Of a stretch of DNA of 64,000 nt, positions 52,205 to 63,759 are shown piece by piece. The stretch is from Bacteroides sp. (GTDB taxonomy: Bacteria; Bacteroidota; Bacteroidia; Bacteroidales; Bacteroidaceae). Below the pieces are notes generated by a model. The model was not told where the DNA came from, made no database searches, and worked only from the letters and a program-made list of their open reading frames with translations. The DNA is taken from positions 16,160 to 80,159 of the forward strand of contig JAFUNS010000048.1 of the NCBI GenBank assembly GCA_017472925.1. Direction: 5' to 3'. The translations under genes were made by a program, and so were the position numbers. Position 1 is the first letter of the stretch. Each line of letters begins with the position of its first letter.

Positions 52205-54469
52205 CTATTGGTTAATAATTTGATTCTCCATCAATTTATATACATTATTTTGTTCGCCCACCACCCAAATCACATCTCCAATTTCAAATGCCATTTGAGG
52301 CTCCGGGGTAAGCAGACGACCGTTTCCTTTCTCCACTCCAACCACCAGACAATGATATGCTTCACGGATATTGCTGGTTTGGATGGTTTTTCCTAAGAAA
52401 GCAGAATGTTCACCTACTACAATCTGCTTGATATGCATTTCACGCTTTTCTATTTCATTTTCTTCGGCAGCAGCAGACACTTTCTTCACCTCTTTGCCAA
52501 ATACAGACAATTGTTCATCTGTACCTATCACCTGAATCGTATCTCCGGGAAACAGACGTACCTCAGCTCCCGGTATATTGATACGGTGAAGCCCACGGAT
52601 AACGGAAGCCACATGGACTCCGTATTTATTCCCCAAATTCAGTTCTTTCAACGTACATCCCGCCCATAACGAATCAGCCGGTATATCAAAATCTGACAGG
52701 TGCAAATCCCTCGACAAAAGATGGCCTTCGTACTTCGGACGTTTTTGTCCCGTAAATTCAGCATGGGTATCTCTAAAGCGCAAGTTCTGAATAAATGTAC
52801 GTTCCATATAAATGGACTGTTTCTTAAGAAACCGGGAAAGTATCATCAGCACAACCAGAACCAAAGCTATGGCTATAACAAGCAAAGTAGATGCATCAAA
52901 CAGACGTCTGACGACAAACAAAATAAAACCTACCGCTATAACCATACGCAGAACGATTGTAGAGACCAAAGGCGCACGGTTAAAACGATTGTCCTGCCAT
53001 AAGACTTGGAACTCTATGCTATGATTCTTCTTCATCATTATTGCACGCAAGAAGGGAGAAATACAAAGAATCGTAAAAACAGTACTAGTCCATTTGGCCC
53101 ATACTTCCGGCATGACAGCATATAATAGAGGAATAACAAATTGGAACGACAATAATATTACAGCTATACACAATACAGAATAGATGGCTACAATACGACC
53201 TATATCTACCAAAAGTTTCTTCCAATTGCTCTCACTATTGACTGTCTGTGAACCCGAAGCATAGCGTTCCAACATCCGTTTCCATTTTAAAGGCATCCGT
53301 TTGTCTACATATTGATAGGCCGGTACTGCCAAACGTATCATATAAGGTGTTAGAAAAGTGGTAATGACTGACACCGCCACCACAATAGGATACAAGAAAC
53401 TGCTGGTTACATTCAGGCTTACTCCCAACGAAGCTATAATGAAAGCAAATTCTCCGATTTGAGTTAAACTAAAGCCACACTGCATGGCTACCTTCAAAGG
53501 CTGGCCGGCCAAGACAACTCCACCTGTACCTAAAATGGTTTGTCCTAAAAGGATGGCCAAGGTTATGGCTATAATCGGTCCGATGTATTCCACAATCATG
53601 GCCGGATCGACCATCATTCCTACTGACACAAAGAAAATGGCACCAAACAAATCCTTCACAGGAGCAACCAACTTCTCGATGGTTTCAGCTTCTACAGTCT
53701 CTGCCAAAATAGATCCCATAATGAATGCTCCAAATGCAGGAGAAAAACCTACTTTAGCTGCCAAGACTACCATTCCGAAACACATGGCCAAAGAAAGAAT
53801 CAGCATAGTCTCGTTGCTCACCCACTTCTTCGAGCGTTTCAAGAAAATCGGAATCAAGTAAATACCTACCACAAACCAAAGTATCAGGAAGAACATCAGT
53901 TTGCCGATACTGAAAACCATCTCTCCGCCTTCAAAGTTTTGACTGACAGCCACTGTACTAAGCAATACCATCAAGACGATGGCAAGAATATCTTCAATAA
54001 TCAGAATACTGAGCACCAGTCCCGCAAACCTCTGCTGCCGCAAGCCGAGATCATCGAACGCCTTATAAATAATGGTAGTGGAGGACATAGCCAACATCCC
54101 TCCAAGGTATAGACAGTCCATCGATTTCCATCCAAACGACCAGCCTACCGTCATCCCAATCATAATCATTGAGAAAATGATGGAACATGCGGCAATGACC
54201 GCTGTCCCTCCTACCTTCACCAATTTCTTGAAGCTGAATTCCAATCCGAGCGCAAAGAGAAGAAAGATGACACCAATCTCTGACCACGTATGGATGCTGG
54301 CCGTATCGATGACAGAGGGAGTCAATGTAAAATGCGGACTCGCCAAAAATCCAGCCACAATATAGCCCAACACCAAAGGTTGCTTCAGACGCTTGAAAAT
54401 GAGCGTCATCACACCGGCACAAATCAAGATGAGTGCCAAATCGCTGATAAGGGGAGCTAATTCTGACAT
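52205..54469 (-). CDS. CPA2-type cation/proton antiporter with two RCK-C domains
   Basis: A 754-residue protein: about 12-13 transmembrane helices (1-380) of the Na+/H+ exchanger/KefB-like type, opening SDLALILICAGVMTLIFKRL and containing FLLFALGLEFSFKKLVKVGG near 70; a further membrane region (425-545); then two RCK-C/TrkA-C domains near 600-665 and 690-745 (HVASVIRGLHRINIPGAEVR and HCLVVGVEKGNGRLLTPEPQ). There is no TrkA-N Rossmann domain, so nucleotide gating as in KefC is unlikely. Transported cation (K+ or Na+) is unknown. Confidence 0.9.
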   Translation of the reverse strand: MSELAPLISDLALILICAGVMTLIFKRLKQPLVLGYIVAGFLASPHFTLTPSVIDTASIHTWSEIGVIFLLFALGLEFSFKKLVKVGGTAVIAACSIIFSMIMIGMTVGWSFGWKSMDCLYLGGMLAMSSTTIIYKAFDDLGLRQQRFAGLVLSILIIEDILAIVLMVLLSTVAVSQNFEGGEMVFSIGKLMFFLILWFVVGIYLIPIFLKRSKKWVSNETMLILSLAMCFGMVVLAAKVGFSPAFGAFIMGSILAETVEAETIEKLVAPVKDLFGAIFFVSVGMMVDPAMIVEYIGPIIAITLAILLGQTILGTGGVVLAGQPLKVAMQCGFSLTQIGEFAFIIASLGVSLNVTSSFLYPIVVAVSVITTFLTPYMIRLAVPAYQYVDKRMPLKWKRMLERYASGSQTVNSESNWKKLLVDIGRIVAIYSVLCIAVILLSFQFVIPLLYAVMPEVWAKWTSTVFTILCISPFLRAIMMKKNHSIEFQVLWQDNRFNRAPLVSTIVLRMVIAVGFILFVVRRLFDASTLLVIAIALVLVVLMILSRFLKKQSIYMERTFIQNLRFRDTHAEFTGQKRPKYEGHLLSRDLHLSDFDIPADSLWAGCTLKELNLGNKYGVHVASVIRGLHRINIPGAEVRLFPGDTIQVIGTDEQLSVFGKEVKKVSAAAEENEIEKREMHIKQIVVGEHSAFLGKTIQTSNIREAYHCLVVGVEKGNGRLLTPEPQMAFEIGDVIWVVGEQNNVYKLMENQIINQ

Positions 54470-54479
54470 CTGCTTATGC

Positions 54480-55709
54480 TTATCTTATCTCATTTTTTTC
54501 ATTTCGTTTAAGGCGTTCCCGCATCTCGGCCGTAATGGTGAACAAGGCATCGCCACTGGAGTTCAAAGCTGTCTCTACCGAATCCTGCACCACACCTATA
54601 ATAAAGCCTACCGCCACAACTTGCATGGCAACATCGTTGCTGATTCCAAAAAGAGAACAAGCCATGGGAATGAGCAGCAATGAACCTCCAGCCACACCCG
54701 ATGCGCCACATGCGCCCAAAGTAGCGATGATACTAAGCAACAAGGCACTTAGCAAGGAGATTTCAAGTCCCAATGTGTGGCATGTGGTCAAGGTCATCAC
54801 CGTTATAGTAACAGCAGCTCCGTTCATATTGATGGTACTGCCCAAGGGAATACTTACAGAATAAAAATCCTCATCCAATCCCATACGTTTACACAATGCC
54901 ATATTTACGGGAATGTTAGCAGCGGACGAGCGAGTAAAGAAAGCACTCACTGCACTTTCCTTCAAACACCGCCATACTAATGGATATGGATTACGACGAA
55001 GCATACATCCCACTATGATAGGATTAATAACGAGTGACACGGTCAACATACAGCCAACAAGCAACAACAATAGCTTGCCATAGGTAGTAAAAATGTCAAG
55101 ACCACTCTGTGACACTGTAGTATAAACTAAACCGAAAATACCAAACGGAGCACATTGGATAACCCATGCTACCACCTTCGACACCGCTTCAGCCCAATCA
55201 TGCAAGCAATCTATGGTCTGCTTGGTAGCTACCATCTTCAGAGCAAGTCCTACAATTATAGCCCAAAACAAGATACTCAAATATTTGGCACGGACAATGG
55301 CATCAAGAGGATTGCACACCACTTCTGTTACAATGTTACGGAATACGTCACCCAATGCACCTGGAGCAGCATTGGAAGTATCAACCACATTGGCCAAAAC
55401 AATACTTATCGGGAATAGTGAACTGGCGAATACCGCCAATACAGCAGCCATCAATGTAGTGAACATATACAGCATCACTACAGTTTTGAAACGACTGCCC
55501 AATCCGTTGTGAGCCTTGGCAACCGAAGCTGTTACTAATACTCCTACCAATATCGGCGCAATGCCTTTAAGTGCACCAACGAACAAATCGCCCAACATGG
55601 AAATGGCACTGTACCCCGGCATCGTTATACCCAATATCGATCCCAAGATAATACCGGTCAGAATGCGTAGCATTAAATTGCTCTGCTTCCATGCACGGAA
55701 AAGTTTCAT
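54480..55709 (-). CDS. sstT: Serine/threonine transporter SstT
   Basis: Sodium-coupled serine/threonine importer of the dicarboxylate/amino acid:cation symporter family, 409 residues, with about eight helices and two hairpin loops. Signatures: LRILTGIILGSILGITMPGY near the start, the serine-rich FFTRSSAANIPVNMALCKRM near 268 in place of the usual hairpin, and LGSTINMNGAAVTITVMTLT near 300. The motif AANIPVNM is typical of SstT and distinguishes it from GltP-type carriers. The ATG at 55709 is used; an ATG four codons upstream is possible. No promoter box of good quality was found. Confidence 0.93.
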   Translation of the reverse strand: MKLFRAWKQSNLMLRILTGIILGSILGITMPGYSAISMLGDLFVGALKGIAPILVGVLVTASVAKAHNGLGSRFKTVVMLYMFTTLMAAVLAVFASSLFPISIVLANVVDTSNAAPGALGDVFRNIVTEVVCNPLDAIVRAKYLSILFWAIIVGLALKMVATKQTIDCLHDWAEAVSKVVAWVIQCAPFGIFGLVYTTVSQSGLDIFTTYGKLLLLLVGCMLTVSLVINPIIVGCMLRRNPYPLVWRCLKESAVSAFFTRSSAANIPVNMALCKRMGLDEDFYSVSIPLGSTINMNGAAVTITVMTLTTCHTLGLEISLLSALLLSIIATLGACGASGVAGGSLLLIPMACSLFGISNDVAMQVVAVGFIIGVVQDSVETALNSSGDALFTITAEMRERLKRNEKNEIR

Positions 55710-55766
55710 GATCTGATTCATAAAATAACATATTCTTGAAACGGATTATCTAACAACAATCCTTAC

Positions 55767-55854
55767 ATATTATTTACGGCTCACAGAACATTGTTTTTGA
55801 ATAAAAGAACAATGCTCTATGAGCCAACGTACATTATCTACTTGTTTGCAAATA
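55767..55854. repeat. Possible fourth period-22 repeat locus
   Basis: The core ACA(T/A)T occurs near 55765, 55788, 55809 and 55831, about 21-23 bases apart, in the gap between sstT and gcvT. Units around 55788-55830 look alike (ACATTGTT and ACAATGCT). The match is weaker than at the other three loci. Confidence 0.35.
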
Positions 55855-55876
55855 ACAGAACGAGAACAAAAGTTCA

Positions 55877-56962
55877 TTACTTGCGGAACGGAGCCTTCAC
55901 CACTTTGGCTTTCAGCTTGCGACCGCGTACATCAATAAAGATTTCTGAATCGAGAGCCGAATATGCCTTAGCCACATAACCCATACCAATACCAATCTTA
56001 CGGGTAGGTGACATGGTACCACTGGTAACTTCACCAATTTCTTCGCCTTCGGCATTCACGAGTTTGTAACCATGACGAGGAATACCACGGTCAACCAATT
56101 CAAAGGCAACCAACTTACGGGTAATACCTTCGGCCTTCTGCTTTTCAAGGATAGCACGTGCAGTGAAGTTCTTACCATCGACAAACTTGGTAATCCAACC
56201 CAAACCAGCTTCGAGTGGTGAAGTGGTATCACTCAAATCATTACCGTAGAGACAGAAGCCCATTTCCAAGCGGAGAGTATCGCGGGCACCCAATCCAATA
56301 GGCTTGATACCTTCGGGAGCACCGGCTTCGAAAATGGCATTCCAAATGGTTTCACCATCTTCCGGATAGAAATACAATTCAAAACCTCCGGCACCAGTAT
56401 AACCTGTATTCGAGATGATGACTTCCTTACATCCAGCAAATTCACCTGTAGTGAAAGCATAGTAAGGAATTTCGGACAAGTTCACCGGAGTGAGGCGTTG
56501 CAACACTTCAGTAGCCTTCGGACCTTGGATGGCCAATTGTGCCATGCGGTCGGAAGAGTTTTCGAGTTCTGCTCCTACTGTGTTATGGCTTACACACCAA
56601 TTCCAGTCCTTTTCAATGTTGGCGGCATTTACAACCAACAAGTATTTTTCGTCTTCATAATGATATACCAAGAGGTCGTCAACAATACCACCTTCTTCAT
56701 TTGGGAAACAAGTATATTGTGCCTTACCTAAAGGAAGTGTGGCTACATTATTCGATGTCACTTGTTGCAAGAATTCCAAGGCATTGGGACCTTTCACCCA
56801 AAATTCTCCCATGTGAGATACATCGAATACACCCACACCGTTGCAAACGGTCATGTGTTCATCGATAATGCCTGAGTATTCAATTGGCATGTTATAACCT
56901 GCAAATTCATGCATCTTTGCTCCAAGAGCGATGTGTTTTTCGGTAAACGGAGTTGTTTTCAT
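55877..56962 (-). CDS. gcvT: Glycine cleavage system aminomethyltransferase (T protein)
   Basis: Transfers the aminomethyl group of glycine to tetrahydrofolate, releasing NH3. The 361-residue protein has [20 protein letters not shown]-like [17 protein letters not shown] near residue 10, FDVSHMGEF near 46, and the folate-binding [12 protein letters not shown] near 190. [20 protein letters not shown] near 225 carries the conserved Asp region. Length is normal. It follows pepT by 38 bases on the minus strand; glycine-cleavage genes gcvH and gcvP are not in the window and must lie elsewhere. Confidence 0.96.
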   Translation of the reverse strand: MKTTPFTEKHIALGAKMHEFAGYNMPIEYSGIIDEHMTVCNGVGVFDVSHMGEFWVKGPNALEFLQQVTSNNVATLPLGKAQYTCFPNEEGGIVDDLLVYHYEDEKYLLVVNAANIEKDWNWCVSHNTVGAELENSSDRMAQLAIQGPKATEVLQRLTPVNLSEIPYYAFTTGEFAGCKEVIISNTGYTGAGGFELYFYPEDGETIWNAIFEAGAPEGIKPIGLGARDTLRLEMGFCLYGNDLSDTTSPLEAGLGWITKFVDGKNFTARAILEKQKAEGITRKLVAFELVDRGIPRHGYKLVNAEGEEIGEVTSGTMSPTRKIGIGMGYVAKAYSALDSEIFIDVRGRKLKAKVVKAPFRK

Positions 56963-57000
56963 GATTTATGATTTAGATTTTTATATAATTTTTTCATGCA

Positions 57001-58221
57001 TTATCTAGCTGTAAGTTCTGCAATCTTTACCACTACCATCATAGCCTTTTCCATTGATTGGATAGGAACAAATTCATAACGGCCATGGAAATTCAAGCCA
57101 CCGGCAAAGATATTGGGGCAAGGCAATCCCTTGAAGGAAAGTTGAGCACCGTCGGTTCCGCCACGGATAGCCTTCACCTTAGGAGTAACACCGGCTTCCT
57201 TCATGGCTTCAAAGGCAATATCGATGACATGCATCACTGGTTCTATCTGCTGACGCATGTTGTAATATTGATCTTTCAATTCTACTTTCACAAGCGCTTC
57301 GCCATATTTCTGATTAATAACTTCACCCCATGCCTTCATGCATTCCTTCCGAGCTTCGAACTTGGCACGGTCATGATCACGAATGATATAGGTTATAGTA
57401 GTTTGTTCTACTCCACCTTCTATACCTACTACATGATAGAAGCCTTCGTAACCATCGGTATGTTCTGGGGTTTCTTCACCCGGCAATTGGCTCATGAATT
57501 CATTGGCTACACGGATAGCGTTAATCATCTTGTTCTTGGCATAACCCGGATGCACATTACGTCCCTTCACAATGACCTTGGCTGCAGCAGCATTGAAGTT
57601 TTCAAATTCCAGTTCTCCCACTTCACCACCGTCCATGGTATAAGCCCATTGACAACCGAACTTCGCTACATCAAACTTATGGGCGCCCAAACCGATTTCT
57701 TCATCGGGATTGAAACCGATGCGAATCTTTCCATGCTTGATTTCAGGATGTTCTTGCAAATATACGATGGCAGATACGATTTCGGCAATACCTGCCTTAT
57801 CATCAGCACCCAACAAGGTCTTTCCGTTGGTAACAATCAAATCTTCTCCCTTATGGTCGAGCAATTCGGGAAATTGTACCGGTGACAAAACGATGTTTTC
57901 TTCTTCGCAAAGCGTTATGTTTTCTCCGTCATAACGGCGTACTATCCGTGGTGTTACGTTTTCGCCCGTCATATCAGGACTGGTATCCATGTGGGCAATG
58001 AAACCAATCACGGGTACATCCTTATCAATATTGGCTGGCAATGTGGCATACAGATAGCCGTTCTCGTCCAACTCTATTTCTTCCAAGCCTAAGCTTTCCA
58101 ATTCTTCCTTCAGATATTGGGCAAACACCATTTGTTTGGGAGTACTTGGAGTAACTCCACTGTTTTCGTCCGACTGTGTATCGAAACTCACATATTTCAA
58201 GAAACGTTCTACTAATGTCAT
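57001..58221 (-). CDS. pepT: Peptidase T (tripeptide aminopeptidase)
   Basis: Zinc-dependent M20B tripeptidase of 406 residues. Metal ligands are visible in [13 protein letters not shown] (H78, with D80), [10 protein letters not shown] near 138, [10 protein letters not shown] near 172 with the catalytic Glu, [20 protein letters not shown] near 194 and the last His in [10 protein letters not shown] near 378. The ATG at 58221 ([20 protein letters not shown]) matches the family; an upstream extension would cross the terminator at 58259. Runs toward gcvT with a 38-base gap. Confidence 0.96.
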   Translation of the reverse strand: MTLVERFLKYVSFDTQSDENSGVTPSTPKQMVFAQYLKEELESLGLEEIELDENGYLYATLPANIDKDVPVIGFIAHMDTSPDMTGENVTPRIVRRYDGENITLCEEENIVLSPVQFPELLDHKGEDLIVTNGKTLLGADDKAGIAEIVSAIVYLQEHPEIKHGKIRIGFNPDEEIGLGAHKFDVAKFGCQWAYTMDGGEVGELEFENFNAAAAKVIVKGRNVHPGYAKNKMINAIRVANEFMSQLPGEETPEHTDGYEGFYHVVGIEGGVEQTTITYIIRDHDRAKFEARKECMKAWGEVINQKYGEALVKVELKDQYYNMRQQIEPVMHVIDIAFEAMKEAGVTPKVKAIRGGTDGAQLSFKGLPCPNIFAGGLNFHGRYEFVPIQSMEKAMMVVVKIAELTAR

Positions 58222-58258
58222 AATTTCCAATTTTAATTCTACGTGCCGTAAAAATAGG

Positions 58259-58299
58259 AAAAGAGCCCCGATTTGCCAAACAAATCGAGACTCTTTTTT
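58259..58299 (-). terminator. Terminator after the PurF-like gene
   Basis: On the minus strand, AAAAAAGAG, AGTCTCGATTTG, a five-base loop and CAAATCGGGGCTCTTTT form a stem with a three-base internal mismatch and a T-run. It separates the purF-like gene from pepT. Confidence 0.85.
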
Positions 58300-58321
58300 A
58301 TACAATGATGAAAATCTGTCA

Positions 58322-59728
58322 TTAAAAATGGCTGGAGCCATCAAAACAATGCGTACAAACCTTACATCTGGGAAGACCTATGGCTTCAATCAATGTTTCC
58401 AAAGTGTTGTATTTCAATGATGTCAATCTGAATTGTTTTCTGATTTCCTCTACCATCTTCTTATATTCGGGTGAATCTGTCTTGGCATACTTGTCCAGAT
58501 TCTTGTTTTCATCGCCTTCCAAATCTTTGATGATGCGACGGGTCAACAATTCCAAATCGCCTTTCGAAGAACTGAATCCGATAAACGGACAACTATAGAT
58601 GAGCGGTGGACAAGCAATACGCATATGCACTTCCTTTGCACCGTAATCATATAGAATATTAACATTATCATTCAACTGTGTACCGCGTACAATAGAGTCA
58701 TCGCAGAAAAGCACACGCTTGTTTTCAAGCATCGTACGGTTAGGTATCAGCTTCATCTTGGCCACCAAAGAACGGAGTTCCTGACGGGAAGGAGTGAAAC
58801 TACGAGGCCATGTCGGCGTGTATTTAGTAATGGCACGATGATAAGGCACTCCCTTACCTTCGGCATATCCCATGGCCATACCAATGCCCGAGTCGGGAAT
58901 ACCACAAACACAATCCACTTCGGATTCATCCTTCTTTCCCATTTTGAATCCGCAATTGAAGCGGACTTCTTCTACATTCTTTCCTTCATAACAAGAAACG
59001 GGGAACCCGTAATACACCCACAAGAACGAACAAATCTGCAATCCTTCATTAGGCTTGCGCATCTGTTCCATACCATCGGCACGCAAGCGGATAATTTCAC
59101 CCGGTCCTACGTATTTCTCTATCTCATATCCGAGGTTAGGAAAACTACTCGATTCGCTGGTCACAGCATAAGCATCTTCCCGTTTACCGATGACTACAGG
59201 AGTACGTCCCCATTGGTCGCGCGCAACAATGATGCCATCTTCTGTCAGCAACAACATGGAGCAGGAGCCCTTTATCTTCCGGAAGACATTCTCTATACCA
59301 TCCACAAAATCTTTTCCTTGTACAATGAGTAAGGCCACCAATTCTGTCTGATTGGTTCTACCCATACTCATTTCGGCAAAGTGCATATTCGATGCCAGCA
59401 ATTCCTTTTCCAATTCAGGAATGTTATTAATCTTGGCAACAGTTACAATGGCAAACTTACCTAAATGTGAATTGATGAGAATGGGCTGTGGATCTGTATC
59501 GCTGATGATTCCTACGCCTGAATTACCCTTGAACTTGGAGAGTTCTGATTCGAACTTATTGCGGAAATATGCATTCTCTAATGTGTGGATTGCTCTTGCA
59601 AATCCTGACTCTTCGGAGTATGTAGCCATACCCCCTCGTTTAGTACCTAAATGTGAGTTATAATCCGTACCGTAAAATAAATCGGTCGCACATGCAGTCT
59701 TGGAGACTGTACCAAAAAAACCACCCAT
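58322..59728 (-). CDS. PurF-like amidophosphoribosyltransferase paralogue lacking the N-terminal cysteine
   Basis: A 468-residue protein with both PurF domains: an Ntn-hydrolase glutaminase fold (1-240, [20 protein letters not shown]) and a phosphoribosyltransferase domain with the PRPP loop [13 protein letters not shown] at 340-352. Cysteines at 455, 458 and 461, with one near 395, could hold a 4Fe-4S cluster as in B. subtilis PurF. True PurF starts MCGIxG with the nucleophilic Cys; this starts MGGFFG, so glutamine hydrolysis is not expected. I recall Bacteroidetes carrying this alongside a normal PurF. It may use ammonia, be regulatory or do something else. Confidence 0.88.
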   Translation of the reverse strand: MGGFFGTVSKTACATDLFYGTDYNSHLGTKRGGMATYSEESGFARAIHTLENAYFRNKFESELSKFKGNSGVGIISDTDPQPILINSHLGKFAIVTVAKINNIPELEKELLASNMHFAEMSMGRTNQTELVALLIVQGKDFVDGIENVFRKIKGSCSMLLLTEDGIIVARDQWGRTPVVIGKREDAYAVTSESSSFPNLGYEIEKYVGPGEIIRLRADGMEQMRKPNEGLQICSFLWVYYGFPVSCYEGKNVEEVRFNCGFKMGKKDESEVDCVCGIPDSGIGMAMGYAEGKGVPYHRAITKYTPTWPRSFTPSRQELRSLVAKMKLIPNRTMLENKRVLFCDDSIVRGTQLNDNVNILYDYGAKEVHMRIACPPLIYSCPFIGFSSSKGDLELLTRRIIKDLEGDENKNLDKYAKTDSPEYKKMVEEIRKQFRLTSLKYNTLETLIEAIGLPRCKVCTHCFDGSSHF

Positions 59729-59759
59729 ACTATCTATTGTATTTTTGTTTTTGAGGTTG

Positions 59760-59767
59760 CAAAGATA
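59760..59767 (-). promoter_or_regulatory. -7 box for the PurF-like gene
   Basis: TATCTTTG on the minus strand, 32 bases before the ATG. Confidence 0.6.
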
Positions 59768-59843
59768 GGAATAAATACTGAAAAGGCGGAAAATGCCATG
59801 AATTTTTCTTTAGACAAATTAAGAAGAAATGATTTATTATATG

Positions 59844-59851
59844 TATTTTTG
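59844..59851 (+). promoter_or_regulatory. -7 box for the NCS2 permease gene
   Basis: TATTTTTG, 28 bases before the ATG at 59879. Confidence 0.6.
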
Positions 59852-59878
59852 CACATTATTAATCTACATTTCATTAAA

Positions 59879-61165
59879 ATGCTTGAAAAACTTTTTGGTT
59901 TCAATCCGAAAGAAACCACCGTACGAACAGAAATTATGGCAGGGATTACCACTTTCCTGACCATGGCTTACATTTTGGCTGTCAATCCCAATATCCTGAG
60001 CGAAACAGGTATGGATAAAGGCGCCTTGTTTACAACCACCGTAGTTATGTCGGCATTAGCTACCATATTCATGGGAATTTATGCTAAATTACCCCTTGCA
60101 TTGGCTCCAGGTATGGGTCTGAATGCATTTTTCGCATATACCGTATGTATGATTATGGGGTATTCCTGGCAATTTGCTTTGACCGCTGTATTTTTGGAAG
60201 GTCTTGCATTCATCCTGCTGACAGTAACAAACCTTCGCGAAAAGATTGTTGATGTAATCCCCGATACACTCAAGAATGCCATTAGTGCGGGTATCGGACT
60301 TTACATTGCTTTTATTGGGTTAAAAAGTGCAGAAATCATTGTTAACAATGAAGCTACTTTAGTAAGCTTAGGCCAATTAACATCAGGTTCTGCTCTATTA
60401 GGTGTCATCGGTATTGTTTTAACATCTGTATTATTGGTAAAGAATGTAAAAGGTGCCCTCTTGTTTGGTATCCTTGTTACCACACTCATCGGTATTCCTT
60501 TGGGAGTAACCAACATCGACGGCATTTTCAGTGTTCCCCCTTCAATAGAACCTATTTTCTTGAAGTTTGAATGGGATCATATCTTCACTAAAGAAATGAT
60601 TGTCATCGTATTTACCTTATTATTCGTCGATTTGTTCGATTGTATCGGTACCGTTATCGGTGTAACAACAAGAGCCGGTATGGTGAAGGAAGATGGTAAA
60701 ATCCCTCATTTGAAGGAAGTGTTTATGGTAGACTCAATTGCTACTACTGCTGGTGCAGCCATGGGTACCAGTACCGTAGCCGTTTATGTAGAAAGTGCTG
60801 CTGGTGTAAACGAAGGAGGCCGAAGCGGACTTACCGCCTTTATCACAGGCGCTTGTTTCTTGTTGGCTTTGTTCTTCGCACCGTTATTCTTAGCTATTCC
60901 TGCTGCAGCTACAGCACCTGTACTTGTATTGGTAGGTTTGATGATGATGGGGTCAGTGCTTAAAGTAGACTTCAACAATTATGCCGAAGCCGTTCCCGCA
61001 TTTATCTGCATCATTTTTATGCCACTTGCATATAGCATTTCAGATGGTATTGTTTTAGGACATTTAAGCTATATATTCATCAATCTTTGTAGCGGAAACT
61101 ACAAGAAAATGACGGTTGGTATGTATATCTTGGCGGCCTTCTTCTTATTGAAATTTATCTTATAA
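59879..61165 (+). CDS. NCS2 family purine permease (AzgA-like)
   Basis: A 428-residue inner-membrane carrier with about 12-14 helices. TEIMAGITTFLTMAYILAVN near residue 16 and ALAPGMGLNAFFAYTVCMIM near 76 are the AzgA-branch signatures, and LLFVDLFDCIGTVIGVTTRA near 240 holds the conserved Asp/Glu stretch used for base binding. AzgA proteins import adenine, guanine or hypoxanthine with H+. The neighbouring hypoxanthine phosphoribosyltransferase, 25 bases downstream, supports purine salvage. The start at 59879 is used; a longer frame runs into the promoter. Confidence 0.92.
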   Translation: MLEKLFGFNPKETTVRTEIMAGITTFLTMAYILAVNPNILSETGMDKGALFTTTVVMSALATIFMGIYAKLPLALAPGMGLNAFFAYTVCMIMGYSWQFALTAVFLEGLAFILLTVTNLREKIVDVIPDTLKNAISAGIGLYIAFIGLKSAEIIVNNEATLVSLGQLTSGSALLGVIGIVLTSVLLVKNVKGALLFGILVTTLIGIPLGVTNIDGIFSVPPSIEPIFLKFEWDHIFTKEMIVIVFTLLFVDLFDCIGTVIGVTTRAGMVKEDGKIPHLKEVFMVDSIATTAGAAMGTSTVAVYVESAAGVNEGGRSGLTAFITGACFLLALFFAPLFLAIPAAATAPVLVLVGLMMMGSVLKVDFNNYAEAVPAFICIIFMPLAYSISDGIVLGHLSYIFINLCSGNYKKMTVGMYILAAFFLLKFIL

Positions 61166-61189
61166 TCAATGTATTAAAATAGTAACCTT

Positions 61190-63101
<1,912 letters not shown>

Positions 63102-63680
63102 TTACTTTATCTTCCTAATGGCATTATACACCGATACTCCCCAATAGTTTTTCAAGCCAATACCAAGCCCCTTACCGGAATTGGTCCATTGCTCGATAAT
63201 TTCGCGGGTCTTGGTATTGAATATCACAAACTGGTAAGTACCTCGGTTTTCTTCCTTGTTCAGGAACAAAGCTACAATCACCATACCTATCTTTTCTTCT
63301 TGCGAAAGGATAGGCAACTTTTTCACCGCTTCGGTTATCTGCCCAGCTGTAGGCATGTACGTGGAAGTGGTAATCTTTATATGATCTGGATTGATTTTCT
63401 TGTTCACTTGATTGACAGCCTCCAATGAAATAACATCCACAGGAATACCCAATCGTTTCTCTACACTGAAAGTTTTGGGTTTATCGATAAACAACTCGTT
63501 GATATCGGCATAGGTGGTCCAATATTGATGGCCCGTATCCTTACCGCCATATACCTTTGCTAAACTATAGTCGATACCATAAAAGGTAAGTGACTTTACA
63601 TCCGACAAATTCAACTTGTTCTGGGCAATAACCACTGAACAAAACAAGCTCATGAACAAAAATAAAATAGACTTTTTCAT
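63102..63680 (-). CDS. Secreted conserved protein of unknown function
   Basis: A 192-residue protein with a signal peptide (MKKSILFLFMSLFCSVVIAQ). I recognise no domain. The mature part has alternating strands, KSLTFYGIDYSLAKVYGGKD near 30, IGMVIVALFLNKEENRGTYQ near 133 and a C-terminal GLKNYWGVSVYNAIRKI. By recollection similar proteins occur in Bacteroidales. The ATG at 63680 is preferred to one four codons upstream because it starts the signal sequence. Its stop abuts the eno stop on the opposite strand (63101/63102). Confidence 0.6.
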   Translation of the reverse strand: MKKSILFLFMSLFCSVVIAQNKLNLSDVKSLTFYGIDYSLAKVYGGKDTGHQYWTTYADINELFIDKPKTFSVEKRLGIPVDVISLEAVNQVNKKINPDHIKITTSTYMPTAGQITEAVKKLPILSQEEKIGMVIVALFLNKEENRGTYQFVIFNTKTREIIEQWTNSGKGLGIGLKNYWGVSVYNAIRKIK

Positions 63681-63759
63681 CTTAATCATCATTTATTGTT
63701 CCAAAAGTAAGCAAAAGTATATGAACGGTCCTAATCGATTAACAAACTTTGTAAAACTA

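Noticed and set aside
55722-55876. Glycine riboswitch near gcvT
   Set aside because: The region between sstT and gcvT is downstream of gcvT on its strand, and the 38-base gap upstream of gcvT is too short.
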